A stretch of DNA of 64,000 nucleotides from Blasia pusilla (taxonomy: Eukaryota > Marchantiophyta > Marchantiopsida > Blasiales). A program made the translations under genes and the position numbers. Every line of letters starts with the position of its first letter. Position 1 is the first letter of the stretch. A model generated the notes under the pieces. It saw only the letters and a program-made list of their open reading frames with translations, was not told where the DNA came from and made no database searches. The stretch is taken from contig CM114275.1 of assembly GCA_050084515.1 (NCBI GenBank), forward strand, positions 13,950,001 to 14,014,000, in the 5' to 3' direction. This document shows, piece by piece, positions 22,722-34,892 of this stretch.

Positions 22722-25700
22722 ATGGGGAGGTTGGATGGCAGCCTGCTGCTGCTAATGGCAATCCTTGCAGGCTCGCTGATCGTGGAAGGGTGTGGAGTCG
22801 TCGCAGCAGAGCGTAATTCTGGTAATTCTTGTGACACTTCGGTCAACACCGCGCAAAAAGTCTCTGCTTCACTTCTTAATGGGTAGTTTTCACAACTTCA
22901 CCGCCTTGTCGAAGCGAAAGTCCATCCCATCCATTGCCAAGTGGCTGAATTACGAAGATTTAGTGCTTCGCTGACAGCACTAAGTCTGTACATGAACAAT
23001 TCACTGAATGAAGGTGTGAGCGTAGAAAGGCAGGGGACTGCAGAGTTTTTAGGTCCTTAAGCTTAATCCACCTCTCGGAAATGGGCACATTAAGTGTAGT
23101 TTCGTCGAGCTGAATCGGGCTCTCCGTGGTTTTCCTTCGAGGGAATAATATTTGTCCGCGAATTTAACTCTTGTTACCGCTGATCTAAGAATCATTCTTC
23201 GCGAATGAAAATAGCTTTAGTCGATTTGATGAGGCGAGTTTGAAAAATTGTTAGTTTGGAATAAGCTGGGTTGTGCTGTGGATTTTGACAGATGTCCTTG
23301 TGTTGCCATTCCGTCCACAGGCGCTCAAGGACAGATATTAGAAGAGCCAGAGCATATTTCGACGACCGTCGAAGGGAAGAATTTGGGAAATCTGCATCAG
23401 CGAAAGTTGACGGAGAAAGCTTTTGCGAATGAGTATCCTATGATATACATCAACAAGACGTTGAAAGTAATATACGGTGTACACTATCTAAGCACTCTGT
23501 GATGCATTACGCGCCATTATTGCGCTTTAATTTCACAGAACGAAGCTGTTCGAGTTTCTTTCAAACGTGTCTGCACGCTACTCGTTCCGGCTAATTCGCC
23601 CGAGTTGCAAAGAGTATCAGTTCATAGGCTCCTAAAAAATTTAATGTATTGCCAACCGTTACTTGTGCTTGTTTATATCAGAAACGTTGCATTGATATAC
23701 GTGGGATGAAGTCTGAGAAGTAGATCGTATTGCGCTCCTCAACGTGGCTATCATAGCAGTTTCCGCCATGACAATATTACAGAGGCCACAGATCAGCACG
23801 ATGTCTCCAGCGCGTCGTACCGCAGCAACGCACAGCTTTTGGAGGCAATGAAGGATTTTGCTATCAGATGCAGCAAAATAGCCAGGATTTACAGGTGAGG
23901 TTCGCTGCTTCTCTGCATCCTCAAGAAACCGCAAAGCTGGCATTAACGGGGGCTCGACCATAATCGTCATAGGTCTAGAGAACATCGTTCTGCATAGCTA
24001 GTTGTGAATGGCACCGTCCTACTTTGGTCAGGTTTTCGTTTGGATACACGGCTGTATGCCTGAGCTAAAAATGTCGAGCTGAGATTTCAGCGTTACAGGA
24101 GAGTTTTTGTGGTTGATCTAGGTTCCTTCGTGTTAGCGGCTCATTCGAAAGTCCCTCAAGAGTCGAGCTCAAATGCAGAGGATATGAGGATCTAGATGTC
24201 TACATCTTAAAAAAGTCTGTCCTCTCCCATGCGGTTAACTTAGCTCTTCTGGGAAGGATCGAATCTTCATAAACCCAATCCAAAATTGTATAGTTGCGTA
24301 CCGTACCTCCTGACACAGTGATATAGAGTTTGATGGAGAGAGGTCCAAGACACACATATTGTCCGAGGAAGATTATCTTAGTACACCAAGTCTGGAAGAT
24401 GGTCTAATGACAGGTCCATTAACCTATCAGGTCCCGTTTGTTTTCTCTCCAGCATTGGGAAAAGCGTTCGAGGCGTTCCCCTGGTAAGTCTTTATTTAAT
24501 ACTTCGTCTTTGGTAGGAGTTTTCGCATTTCACCCAGAAACTTGTGTGTGCTCCCGGATAATGCGTCCACGTTCCTTGTTGTTATTGTTGCCAACGAGAA
24601 GTAATTACTGAATTCAGATTCCGAGGATTGTGAGCCTGAATTGAAGCATTACTTGTACCGTACCTAAGATCTAGAAGCAGCAGGAGCATTATAGTGCTCT
24701 GAGCCAGATTGTACACGGTGATAGTTTTGTGTTGTCTTGGGCTGGCAAAATATGTACTCCCTGGTAACATGGAATTGGTAATCTACAGATGGTGCTTGAG
24801 ATATCAGACAAGCCTGGAGAACCTGAACCGGAGCCAGCCTTTAAGGTTAGAATGCAACACTTGAGTTTCTTGCTCGTTTCTCTATCTCATCTCTTAATTT
24901 AACAGGTTCTTGCAGGAAATTGAGTTAGAGAGAAGAATGGAATAGTAGTTTTTTGCTTTTCATGATCTATTGTTATATGAATACACTATGTATTTTACTG
25001 AAAGGTGTTGGGGAAATATCCAAATGATGAGTGACGGCAAGGAATTCAAATGTCAATCGGAAATCATTGCTGACTTTCACGTTCACAGATAATGCAGAAT
25101 AGCGCATTCTTCAATTTTTAATCTGTGAAATGACCATCATGTTTGGTAGCCTTGGAAAGAGACCTTAGACTGAGGACTACGTGGCATGGCGGGACTTCAA
25201 AGGCAATTGAGTTGTTGCAGTTCTTTAACTTGGATTTGTGGTATTGAGCAGTATGTTGGTAACATGCATGGAGACGAGCCTTCAGGTCGTGAGCTCACCC
25301 TCTACTTAGCAGAGTGGCTCTGCTCCAATTATCAGAAGGATTCTCTGGCAAGTGTCACATTGATTCAATCCTGATTCGGCTATGTACGGTAGCAGTGTTT
25401 TTAGTTGGTGGTAGCAATCACACTCCCCATGACACTTTGCTCTTTCCCAAATGAGGATTGACTGATAATCATCAATTGTCAGTTGTATTTTTCTGAGATG
25501 GCATTTTGTCATCTTCGTGGCTCAGCCTTTACCTGGTTTTTTTCTCTTAAGCTGCCACCAAAAGTCTAAGCGGATTGATACTGGAGGACCTTCTGTGGGA
25601 TGTGCAGGCCACCTTTATAGTACAAAATGTCCACCTCCACCTTCTTCCCTCCATGAATCCTGACGGATTTGAGCAAAAACAACGGCCCAATGCCAACGGT

Positions 25701-28700
25701 TTTGATCTGAATCGCGACTTCCCAGACCAGGTATTGTTTGTTCATTGATTATGTGAAAGGATTGTCATACATTTGTCAACATATACTTGCTATTGACATG
25801 TATAATCAAGTTGAGGTCCTGGCATTTTCTAGAACGCTAGTCAAGTTAAGTGTGCAAGTTCTTCAGGTTTACTTCAACAAAGACAGGATCATCTGTCTTC
25901 TCATAAACTTAAAACTTTCAAATAGTTGCTTCGAGTAACACAGTGATGAGTGCAGTTCTCTTCACAAAACGACAATGAATCTGAAAGACAGCCAGAAACC
26001 ATAGCAGTTATGGAGTGGACTCGAGTAACCCACTTCCTGGCTTCTGCAAGTCTACACGAGGTATCACATTTATCACAATCTAATGGCTTCCTAATTCGCA
26101 TTTTGACCTACTCAGTGTGCCTCAGTTAAATTGGTTTTCTCTGAAGTACCTAAATGCGAGGAGATCCATTATCTCGCATATGTGAATGCTATTCAGAGTG
26201 GGCCTCTCAAATCAGGATACTGATGGATGCAGTGGGTAGCTTAGCGTTTGGTTGAGGCTATCCCTGTCTCTGCCCTTACGTCTAGAATCGTCTTAGTTAA
26301 CGGCTTCAAATGTTTTCTCCTGTTAGGCTGCTTCCTTCTTTCGTGTCAATTAACGTGTTGTCTTTCTCACTGAATGCCTTGTTCAAATACACATTCGTTC
26401 CTCGGTATCTGTGAAGTTGTACTTCTCAGAGAAATAACAATATACTGATAATCTCTAACTCAAAAGTGGGTGACTTGTAACCACACCGAATATAGCCTGG
26501 AAGGATTTCGAAGATCTAGAGCGTGAGTGAATTAATTTTGGGGGTTTATGAGTGGTTATGGTTGCTCATCAGGGAGCATTGGTGGCTAGCTATGGTTGGG
26601 ATGGCACTGCTACGGGAAGGTAACACTACAACAACACAGGGAAGGTCATGTTGCAGTAGTCTCGTTGTATATCTTCTTCAAGGGTCAAAGGAGATGATAT
26701 TTCACTTTGGTAGTATAGCTACTCTTTTACTTCCTCTGATATGCTTATACCAAGGCGTTTGGTGAGGGCAGCCTTTTGTTATATGACAGATGCATGAAGA
26801 TATGATGAAGTTTGTGATTCAGCGCTACTTGGATTCCAACAGGGCAGGCTATGCCATGTCACCTGACGATGATGCATTCAAGTATATGGCGTCTCTTTAT
26901 GCGGAGTTCAACCCCTTGATGAAGAAAAGTGCAGAATTCTCAGGCGGAGTGACGAATGGAGCAGCCTGGTAGCATTTCCATACGCTGCTGGTTGATTTAT
27001 AGTATGTTTCTCTTGCTTTGGTTCTATATGAATAGAAAGTTTGCGAAGTCTGTAGGCAAGGGGATTGAATATATCAATACGCCAGAAGACTAATTTTGGG
27101 GATTGTGGTGGTGATAAGAAAGGTACCCTCTTTATGGAGGTATGCAGGACTGGAACTACATTCACGGCAACTGTTTTGAAATCACTCTGGAAATGAACGA
27201 TGACAAATGGCCGGACCTAATGAAGGTATATTTCTATCCTGGGGACGTATATCTAGCCACGATAGACATTATCATCGGACTGCCTAGCTCAAAGTTGCAG
27301 TATTAGTATCATAAGAACTTCTCTCCAAGGAAGCTGGCTACCATTACTTTTCGACTTATTTTTCAGCACCTTAATGTACTGGAAGACACTGGTGTTCTTT
27401 ATTGAACTGTGGACAAGGAAGCTGTGGATGAAACCCCTCGTCAGATCTGCACCTAGCCGAAACTTATCAGACTTCCCATACGACGTAGCAATGTACGAGA
27501 TGCAGTCTTAGTTAGATCTAAGTCCCTACCAAACCTGAGATTTTTTTTTCATTCCCGGTTCTTCTCATGTTTCTCTGAAGAAAAGATGCACACAAAAATG
27601 TGGAACAGATTTCTAATAGCCCTGAAAAGCGTGTGCAGATACCAGCACTGTGGGAACAGCATAAGCAGAGCATGTTAATGCTCGTGGCAAGCCTGGTACA
27701 AGTAAGATCTCTCACACAGTGTAGAAATGGTACAACACGTATCAGGTGTAAGCTTGCTTCAAAAAGAAATCTAAAGCTTCTACGCATTCTCTGGCATTGC
27801 ATCAATCGTTGTGCAGCAATTAGAACATCTGTAAACGTTCTGCAGTACTCATGCAATAATGAGGTTCCAGCGTGGGTTGGCACTTTACACCAGTTCAACA
27901 ATTCCTGTGCATTCCGTGATCCAGTGTGATTTCATTTTCGTATTTCCTACAGTCAGGTCTGCATGGAAGAGTAATTTCGTCAAGAGATGGGAGGCCTTTA
28001 CCGGCTATCATTCTTGTCACTGGAAACACCCACGCTGTAAGTCGCTTTTATTCTCGACAAGGTCTAAGCACGGATGCTCCTATTGGAGAATACGAAGTGT
28101 CCAGAAACATCCTTGGTGACAATACAGCGTGTACCCACATGAGAACTGCTGCACTCACATACTGCGAGACACTGAACAGTAGTTGCGAGCTGTTCTAAGA
28201 CGGGTTCTTTGTACCGTTGTCTAGGCCAGAAAATCTAGTCTAGTTAGTGTATTGAAATGATTTATTCGTCAGCCCATTTCAAACGCTGAGCAATAAGTAG
28301 ATTCTTGGTGCAGCCTCACAAGTCAAATGTCCTGTTTCGGCTTTGAAACCCATCTCCCCGCACTTTCAAAGGTCAACAGTCAGTGTTTGAAAGATAGCAG
28401 CTCAGGGTGGTACCTATGTATCGATGCTCATAACAATGATGTGGGGCTTCTGGCAGATCAATGCAAGTTCAAAATTTGGTGATTATCACAGAATTCTTCT
28501 TCCCGGACAAGAATATGAAGGTAACCCCCGTCTGTGTTTTGTTGATTGATTCTTCCTAGGTTCATAGGGCCCTCTATTTCACACACACCATTTACTCCTC
28601 AGTGCGACGTCAGAATCAGTAATGCGGTAAACTGAAAGGTTTCACAATTTAATTGATAGAGTGAAAGGTCTCTGGACTGACTTTCTTGCATACGTTGTGC

Positions 28701-29193
28701 AGTGACAGCGATCTTACCAGGATATGCCAACAGCACAAGAACTGTTGTTCTCGCGAAGGATCGACCTACTACCGTCGATTTCATTCTCGACCCCATATCT
28801 GCAGCCGAGGAATCCTTAGAGGCTAAGTTTAGATTACGAGGGTCTGCTCGGACTTCCAACGAAGGCAAAGGTGTGCAAGACCACGTAAAGGAAGTCGCTG
28901 AACTATGTGACAGATTCATGCTCACAAACTGTGCATCTCCCCCCCTGGAGGAGGTCCACGCAGTTTCCTTGCTACACAATGGGAACGTCAATAAAGTCAG
29001 TGGATTGAATCACGAAAACACTGATTCGAGACTACTAGAAGATGGTTTGGCCGCGGACATCATTGTCGATCATCTAATGATCAGCGCTTTCGGGGGCACA
29101 GCAGCTTTGGTGGCGGCTCTTCTTTATATTGTGGCAAGATGGAGAGGAGGTTTCCGGCTGCAGGCAACTAGGCAAGCGGTGAGAAGGTCTTAG
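22722..29193 (+). CDS. SOL1: SOL1/carboxypeptidase D-like zinc metallocarboxypeptidase, about 15 exons
   Basis: An M14-family enzyme of the regulatory (CPD/CPE) group. Arabidopsis SOL1 trims C-terminal Arg/Lys from secreted peptide precursors. Exons that join in phase: 22722-22821, 23321-23432, 23760-23894, 24453-24483, 24789-24845, 25252-25347, 25608-25730, 25956-26060, 26573-26619, 26843-26968, 27123-27225, 27639-27701, 27953-28036, 28457-28520, 28703-29193; about 578 residues. The second/third exon border is the least sure. A signal peptide lies at the N-terminus ([19 protein letters not shown]). Zinc ligands are H and E of [11 protein letters not shown] and H of SASLHE. MNPDGFE and [10 protein letters not shown] are substrate-site blocks, and the catalytic Glu is in [15 protein letters not shown]. 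The last exon encodes the transthyretin-like end and a C-terminal membrane segment ([17 protein letters not shown]) with a short basic tail. The intron after 25347 uses GC-AG. No stop interrupts the model. Confidence 0.93.
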
Positions 29194-29400
29194 AATGCGC
29201 ATTCAATCGCAATCGCATCCGACGATTTTGTTCTTTCTCATTTCTCCACACGGAAATTTGTCTTGATATTTGTCCATACATTCGGGCAACTGGAGTTAGT
29301 GTCACAATAGAGGGGGGATAAAGATTCAACGGATAGACATCTTGGAATAACCTAGAACTAGCTAGGAGTTAGTTGGACAGCAAGCGGGGCTTCTCCCGAG

Positions 29401-29660
29401 ATCTTCGTTGGGTGAATTTTTTTCCAAGTGATACCAAGGAGCTATTTTAATAGAATTTCTAATAGGGAAGTTTTTCCTTGTAATTTTCATATGTTTGGGT
29501 TTACCATATGGATACTAATTAGGTGTTAGGATCTTCGTTGGGTGAATAATTTTCCAAGTAATACCAAGTAGATATTTTAATAGAATTTCTAAAAGGGAAG
29601 TTTTTCATTGTAATTTTCATATGTTTGGGGTTACCATATGGATAATAACAAGGTGTTGGG
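29401..29660. repeat. Tandem duplication, 2 x 130 bp
   Basis: The unit starts ATCTTCGTTGGGTGAAT at 29401 and again at 29531, with only scattered differences. It is AT-rich and non-coding, about 200 bases after the carboxypeptidase stop codon, possibly in or just past its 3' untranslated region. Confidence 0.85.
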
Positions 29661-29904
29661 GTGATTTCTATGACACTTGCTGATTGTTGAAGAGTATCCC
29701 ACCTTGTGCTTTGGATGCGGGAGAATTGGGTTGGATCTCGAAAACGGATGTAGTCACCTTGTGCTTTAGGTGCGGGAGAAGTTAGACAAGTCGTTATATT
29801 GCCTTGAAGTATTGATTCCTCCTAAGTGCATGGGGTTCCCCTAGGCAAACATGTATTTTGACTCATGATCTACGCATCCATGTTATTCATCCCAATCAAA
29901 GCCA

Positions 29905-29994
29905 ATTCCTCAAGGTTTCCAAGGGATGATCTCCTAACTCATAATTCAGATTCCTCAAGGTTTCCAAGGGATGATCTCCTAACTCATAATTCAG
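29905..29994. repeat. Perfect tandem duplication, 2 x 45 bp
   Basis: The 45-base unit beginning ATTCCTCAAGGTTTCCAAGG appears twice with no mismatch. Perfect identity implies a recent event. Confidence 0.9.
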
Positions 29995-30289
29995 AGTCAA
30001 TCGTTGAACAAGAGTTGATGAAAAAATGATTGCTACCGTACGTATGCACATCATTGTGCAACATACATCATTGCCATTGAATATATGTATAAACATATTG
30101 GATAGTTTATTAATTCATTGCATCTAAATATCATAACAATTGAATACTTAAATATCTATAATAAATCATAACCATTCAAATGTGCCGTAATGTGCATTCA
30201 AATTCCATTTCTTTAGTATGTCAAACCAAATCTATTATCTTAATGAGAAATTTGAGTTTTTCGTAAGATAATGGATTTTCCTTCCGTGT

Positions 30290-31265
30290 TAGGACGCTAA
30301 GAGCGAAAAAGCCAGATGCTCATGTGGTCCCATCGTTATTTGCCTCCTTGTCATCTATGTTGCAAATACAAGTTTGAATCTATGACTACCCAAACTCTAC
30401 TCTATGTACATTTTGGGCAGAGGCATCGTCTTCGAGGAACTCTAGTGAGAGATGGTATCAGACATGCCGTGTGCCATCTTCTCGAACATCCATAACAAAG
30501 AAGCATAGTGGATGTACCAGAGGTAGAACCACACAATATATAACGTAAGCATGCATGAACTATAGTTAAGCTCGGATCAACTATACCGTCAATGTTAGGA
30601 AGATGATAGAGTGCACAATTACGTACATGGTCCTTCCAAACCATATAATCACATCCCTCCAATAAGAGAACACTAGATGACAACATATCATGTACTCTCA
30701 AGATGATGTGCCTTACGGTCACATCCAAAGGTCGTATGTGTTATTTGCTACAAGTAGAGATAGTCTTCATAGTGAAACCTATGGATCGTCGTTCAATGAT
30801 GATTTCCCCAAATAGTTGCATACCTCAAAATATTTTGATGTAACGTAATCGCCAAGTTCTCAAACGCCATGGGTATAACTTTCCGTAACAGCTCATCCCT
30901 CTAAGAACATGCTCGCATCCATATATCAAGGTTATCAAAGTTCAACATCTTATAAAAAATTGCAAAGAATGGCCGTAGGTAAATCAAACTCTCGGCCATA
31001 AAGCAAAAAATACGATGAGAAAGATGCTAAGGATGCATGCTTGCTGAATATGTATCATATTTCCAACCACAAGAACTTTTAGTCCCAATCTCCTATGTGA
31101 CCTCTCTCCAAGCAATACTTGTGTAAACCTCTCTTCACCGTCTGAAAACCTTTCTTTGCTAGTCTATCCGCATGAGGATGATCTTGCGAAGGAATCTGGT
31201 ATTCAATTAGCGCTTAATCACACAAGGTCTGAAACTCCCCACAAATGTCATGCGCATACTCCTTG
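30290..31265 (-). pseudogene. Ty3 integrase C-terminus plus PHD finger, minus strand (copy D)
   Basis: Read on the minus strand from 31265 to 30402, this aligns along its length with 56.85-57.70 kb. It includes the end of the integrase core, the region before the PHD (DGMVWKDHVRNC in both) and the PHD finger (LLCYGCSRRWHTACL... CPKC). The first PHD cysteine is lost (Tyr), and stops and frameshifts occur in the integrase part. The match continues past the stop into the untranslated tail to about 30290. It abuts a plus-strand LTR-like block at 31265, so this is an inverted junction and not an intact element. Confidence 0.8.
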
Positions 31266-31705
31266 TTACGTCTACTAAGATAAATCGATAAAATCTAATA
31301 GAGCACCTTCAAAGATATTGGATGATAGCCTCAAGAGGTCGAGGATGATTTGCTGAGGCCATGGGTAACTCGAGAACACGTTTCTCTCTTGTTTTGGTTC
31401 ATTTGGAGCCATACAAAGAAACTTACTATTTTGGGTAAATTTTGCATATTGAGTATAGTTTCCTTTCCACTTTGGGAAGTGACCCTTGATCCACTACAAC
31501 AAGGGAAGAGCCAAGGAGGTGACTTGCGAGCAAAGGTTATCGTGGAGAAAGCTTGGGAGAGGGAAAGGGGTATACCTCAAAGAGAGAGAGAGCTTGAGAA
31601 CTCATTCTCTCTTTGTTGAACCTCTTGGCATGAGGGGGCGGAGTTATGGTCCTGCTTGTCTTGTGTGTGTAACCTAAGCCTCTCATTAGGAGAGTAGGTT
31701 TGGTT

Positions 31706-31765
<60 letters not shown>

Positions 31766-32200
31766 GTGTGCACCATAGAGACTTTGTTGCGAGAGAGATC
31801 TACTTGATTTACAAAGAGAGAATTGAGGTGATTGAGAGGGCTACTACGGAGGAGCTTGCTGGTTGCTAGCTGTTGTGTATGATGCGGACCTTGTTTCCCG
31901 TTCCGCAACTCATGAGAGTGCTCACCGAAGCAGGAGCTGCTTGTTGTTGTGTTTTGTTTTACTGATTTTTCATACGAGAGAGTGGTGCGAGGAAACGCTG
32001 CCCAATTTTTGGTAGAAATTGAGTATGGGGACATGTTGCTCCATGCTAGTGTTTTTGGGAGTATCGTGTAGCTCTTTGGTTGCTATTTTTATAGGTTTCA
32101 TATTTTCATTGGGAGTAATCAGTACAGAAGCGTTGCCAATTTTTTCGTAAGAGAAAGAGACCCCAAGCTATACAACACTCAATGTCAGTTTTTATTGGAA
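31265..32200 (+). repeat. Ty3 LTR-like block with (GA) tract
   Basis: Shares with the other copies the GAGGATGATTTGCTGAGGCC-type start, the TTTTGGGTAA box, the AAGAGCCAAGGAGGTGAC box and TTGTTGAACCTCTTGGCATG. A GA tract of 55 bases follows at 31709-31763, then a 3' part that matches the left copy at about 1.95-2.35 kb. It lies upstream of leader and gag sequences, so a 5' LTR is the simplest reading. Ends are approximate. Confidence 0.65.
31709..31763. repeat. (GA)n microsatellite inside the LTR block
   Basis: A pure GA run of 55 bases, at the same LTR position as the tracts at 50434-50537 and 52258-52329 and the short ones at 58064-58072 and (as CT) 2372-2380. Confidence 0.95.
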
Positions 32201-32602
32201 GGTCAAATAAAGAAACCAATTGGATGATGCCATAGATTGGAAGTTGAGAACGTTGTGGAAGAAACGGTGCGCAAGTTCAATATTTGAGCACGAAGTTATT
32301 AGCATTCCCGCGGTGTTGCCATAGCCACCGTTCCTTGTGAGTGAAAACTCAATTTTCCTTTGAAGTAACTCCCTACTTGGAGTAGAAAAGTGAACTGTGT
32401 TTAAAGGCCACACAATTGAATTCATCACTTGGAGGTAGAAATTAGTGAAAAAACTTATTTGAGCAAGAGTTGACCGCACATAAAGGGCTAGTAGTAGCCG
32501 TAATTAAATCTGGCCAATTTTAGGTTGTGACTCAAATTTTAAGGGGGCTATTTTAGTAAGAATATAAAATTTTCGGGTGGCTACTAGGTTGGGGACGTCT
32601 TA

Positions 32603-32955
32603 GGGCCTTATCCATGGGCCAGCGTCGCTCACCGACGCTGGTTGTTAGACTAGATCAATTTCATCCTCAGGCGTGAGACTTGTCTGCTTGTAGGCGGGGT
32701 TGCAAAAATTTGATGGGATTGCCACAATTCCTGTGCCCAAAATTTTTGGGCACAAGAACTGCGACCCCACAATTTTTCCCTCGGTAGAGTGAGTGACGGG
32801 TGACATTCCGTAGAGTGAATGGCGGGGGGCGGCTTGAGGCCGAATGTTCCACCTGGAACCGGTCGAAAATCGCTGACCAACCAACCATTTTAGCCGTAGG
32901 CCAGTTTCTTGGGGCTGCACGCGACCCCAAGAAACGGGGCCATAGGATAAGGCCC
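32603..32955. mobile_element. PIF/Harbinger-type MITE (353 bp)
   Basis: Terminal inverted repeats start GGGCCTTATCC on the left and end GGATAAGGCCC on the right. Both are flanked by TTA (32600-32602 and 32956-32958), the target duplication typical of PIF/Harbinger elements. There is a subterminal hairpin at each end: CCAGCGTCG/CGACGCTGG at 32619-32641 and GTTTCTTGGGG/CCCCAAGAAAC at 32904-32935. A central hairpin GTGCCCAAAA/TTTTGGGCAC lies at 32733-32753. It encodes no transposase and sits inside Ty3-derived sequence, so it inserted later. Confidence 0.85.
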
Positions 32956-32958
32956 TTA

Positions 32959-34199
32959 GGCGCCGGCGAGATGCAAACTTGTGCGCCTACTGGGCCCGTT
33001 CGAGCCGTGACCTTCCGTTTTCTGCCACGAGACTTCCGACCCCGTAGCCCCTTCCGACTTTAGTCCGTCGACCTCGTGTTGCTGCTGTTCGCCTTGTCGC
33101 TCAGGTTGCCTGGCTGCTGCAACCCCAAACGATACCAGCCTAAGGGTTGCTTTATCTTGTGCTATACACATCCGCCGCACTTGCCGAATCCCATAGAAAG
33201 TTGAGGTTTCAGCAGCTTGAACGCGGGCAGGCCAGGAAGAGGAGACTGCCAAAATGATGCATTGGGGGCCGATTCAAACCTAAGCCATTGCGCCTGCGTG
33301 TCACGACCTGTCCCACTAGCCTACAGGAATTCCACGGTGATATGCAAGGGGTTTTGTATTTACTTGTGAAAGAAATTTTTTATTAACTTCCCGGATCTTC
33401 TACAGCTGGAGCCGTCCAATCTCACAACAAATACAAAGCCGCGGCAATCTAAAGTCTTCGGCAACCAGGGCTCCTCTACCTTCAGCTATCACGCCGTCCC
33501 TGGTCTTGCGCTTCCCATTGACCTCGTGGTGTAGCCGCCATAGTTTCCGAGCTTGAGGTGGCCTCACACTCCAACCCTCTGGCCTCAACCATCGGCCACG
33601 CGTTTCCGGTTGACGCCGTTGCCTAACATGTCGCCGTAAACCGTGCGCCACATACGTATTGCCTCTATCATGGCCAAGGGGCACTTTCCTGCCTGTATCT
33701 GCACTTTCCGACCGTGAGCGAGTTTCTGCCGTGCCTTGCTACATCCCAGCGGCTGCCGCGTTTGCTCGGCATCGGCCACGTTGTCTTCGCCTACCCGCAA
33801 CCTCCTTTGGGCCTGGATAGTCACTATCGCAACCGCAACTGACCTCGTTGTATTGGCCGCACTACCCGACTACTTCCAAAATGGCCGCCTTAGAATTTTG
33901 GCTCTCGGACCCGCGACTCGATCTGTCGTGACCCAAGCTAGTCTAACATACGTCCGTCCACCCACGGACGTCTAACGGCCTCTGTTGACGGTGTCAACGG
34001 CCGCCATTTTGCGTTCTTGCATAGTTAGAAATAGGACGGTGGGCCCTGTAGACCACTGATTCTGTGATTTTTTATTTTGCGGTCGACATCACATTGCAAC
34101 AGTTTATCACCGATTGACTGAGGACTTGCCGCTCAACAATAACAGGTGATCGCCGGGCGCCGTGAACAGGTGTTTTCCGCGTTGTGCTTGAGAGTAGCC
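32959..34199 (+). other. GC-rich region, probably Ty3 leader
   Basis: About 1.2 kb between MITE and gag. It contains runs such as ACGGCCGCCATTTTGC that recall the GC-rich leader near 1.6-1.75 kb, but the match is weak. Open frames occur on both strands without recognisable domains. A captured host fragment cannot be excluded. Confidence 0.35.
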
Positions 34200-34590
34200 C
34201 TAGAGGATTTATGTGGAGTAGCGCAAGGTTTCAAGGGTCTCCAAGTGAGGGAGCACCTTGACTTCCTTCCGTGTCATCTTCAGACAAGGGGGAGGATGTA
34301 GAGGAGTTTGTGAGCACACCACCACACACAGTGAGTGGTCCAACTGTCTAGGAGTACGAGATGGACGACCAGGGAGAGGACCGCGTAGGTTTTTGGGTGT
34401 TGTGGGTACCATAGAATTACACGACTTCATCGTGGAGTTTAGGAGTTGGTGTGATTCACAGAGGGCTAGGAACTCCAAAGAGTTCAACCCATTCAGATTA
34501 TGGAACGACATGTTCCGGCATTTACAATGGGCGCCCATGGATGATTACCATGAGTTCTCCTAGCGAGTCCCTTTTCCCGCACTTATCTTG
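34200..34590 (+). pseudogene. Ty3 gag 5' fragment
   Basis: The frame at 34258-34563 contains GPRRFLGVVGTIELHDFI, nearly identical to the left-edge gag, followed by a tryptophan-rich stretch. The reading frame stops at 34561 and sequence resembling a gag leader follows, so this is a truncated gag start placed in front of a second gag. Confidence 0.7.
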
Positions 34591-34892
34591 TGTGATCGAG
34601 AGTGTTGGGCCGGGTAGTAGCTGGTGCTAGATGGGTGGAGTTATGGTGACGAGTGTAGACTCCTTTCATGTATAGCATGTTGGTGGATATATGGAGGTTG
34701 CCGAGTAGGGGTCGCGTGTATGATCCGAGAGTATATATGTGAGTAGGTAAGATAGTCGAGAGGCTTAGGGTGAGCCCGAGTGTTGAGTGTGCGTGAGGCC
34801 GGGTGTGTTGTCACGGGGTTACCATTAGTGTAGGTGAGTTAGTGAGGAGTGTGGAAGACTCTTGGTGAGTTTGAGTGCTTGAGCGGGTGAGA
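34591..34892 (+). other. Second Ty3 leader fragment
   Basis: GT-rich sequence without open frames, similar in order to the leader before gag at 0.78-1.0 kb (read on the minus strand). It leads into a second gag start near 34893, showing that two partial copies are joined head to tail here. Confidence 0.5.

Noticed and set aside
22192-22849. Minus-strand frames near the carboxypeptidase start
   Set aside because: Antisense to its leader and first exon; low-complexity Ser/Leu/Pro composition and no domain.
32645-33063. Overlapping frames on both strands
   Set aside because: They lie within the Harbinger-type MITE, which encodes nothing; its ends and target duplications explain the sequence.
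33400-33975. GC-rich host gene between the MITE and gag
   Set aside because: Open frames exist on both strands but none shows a recognisable domain, splice sites or consistent codon pattern; position and resemblance to the left-edge leader favour retroelement leader.
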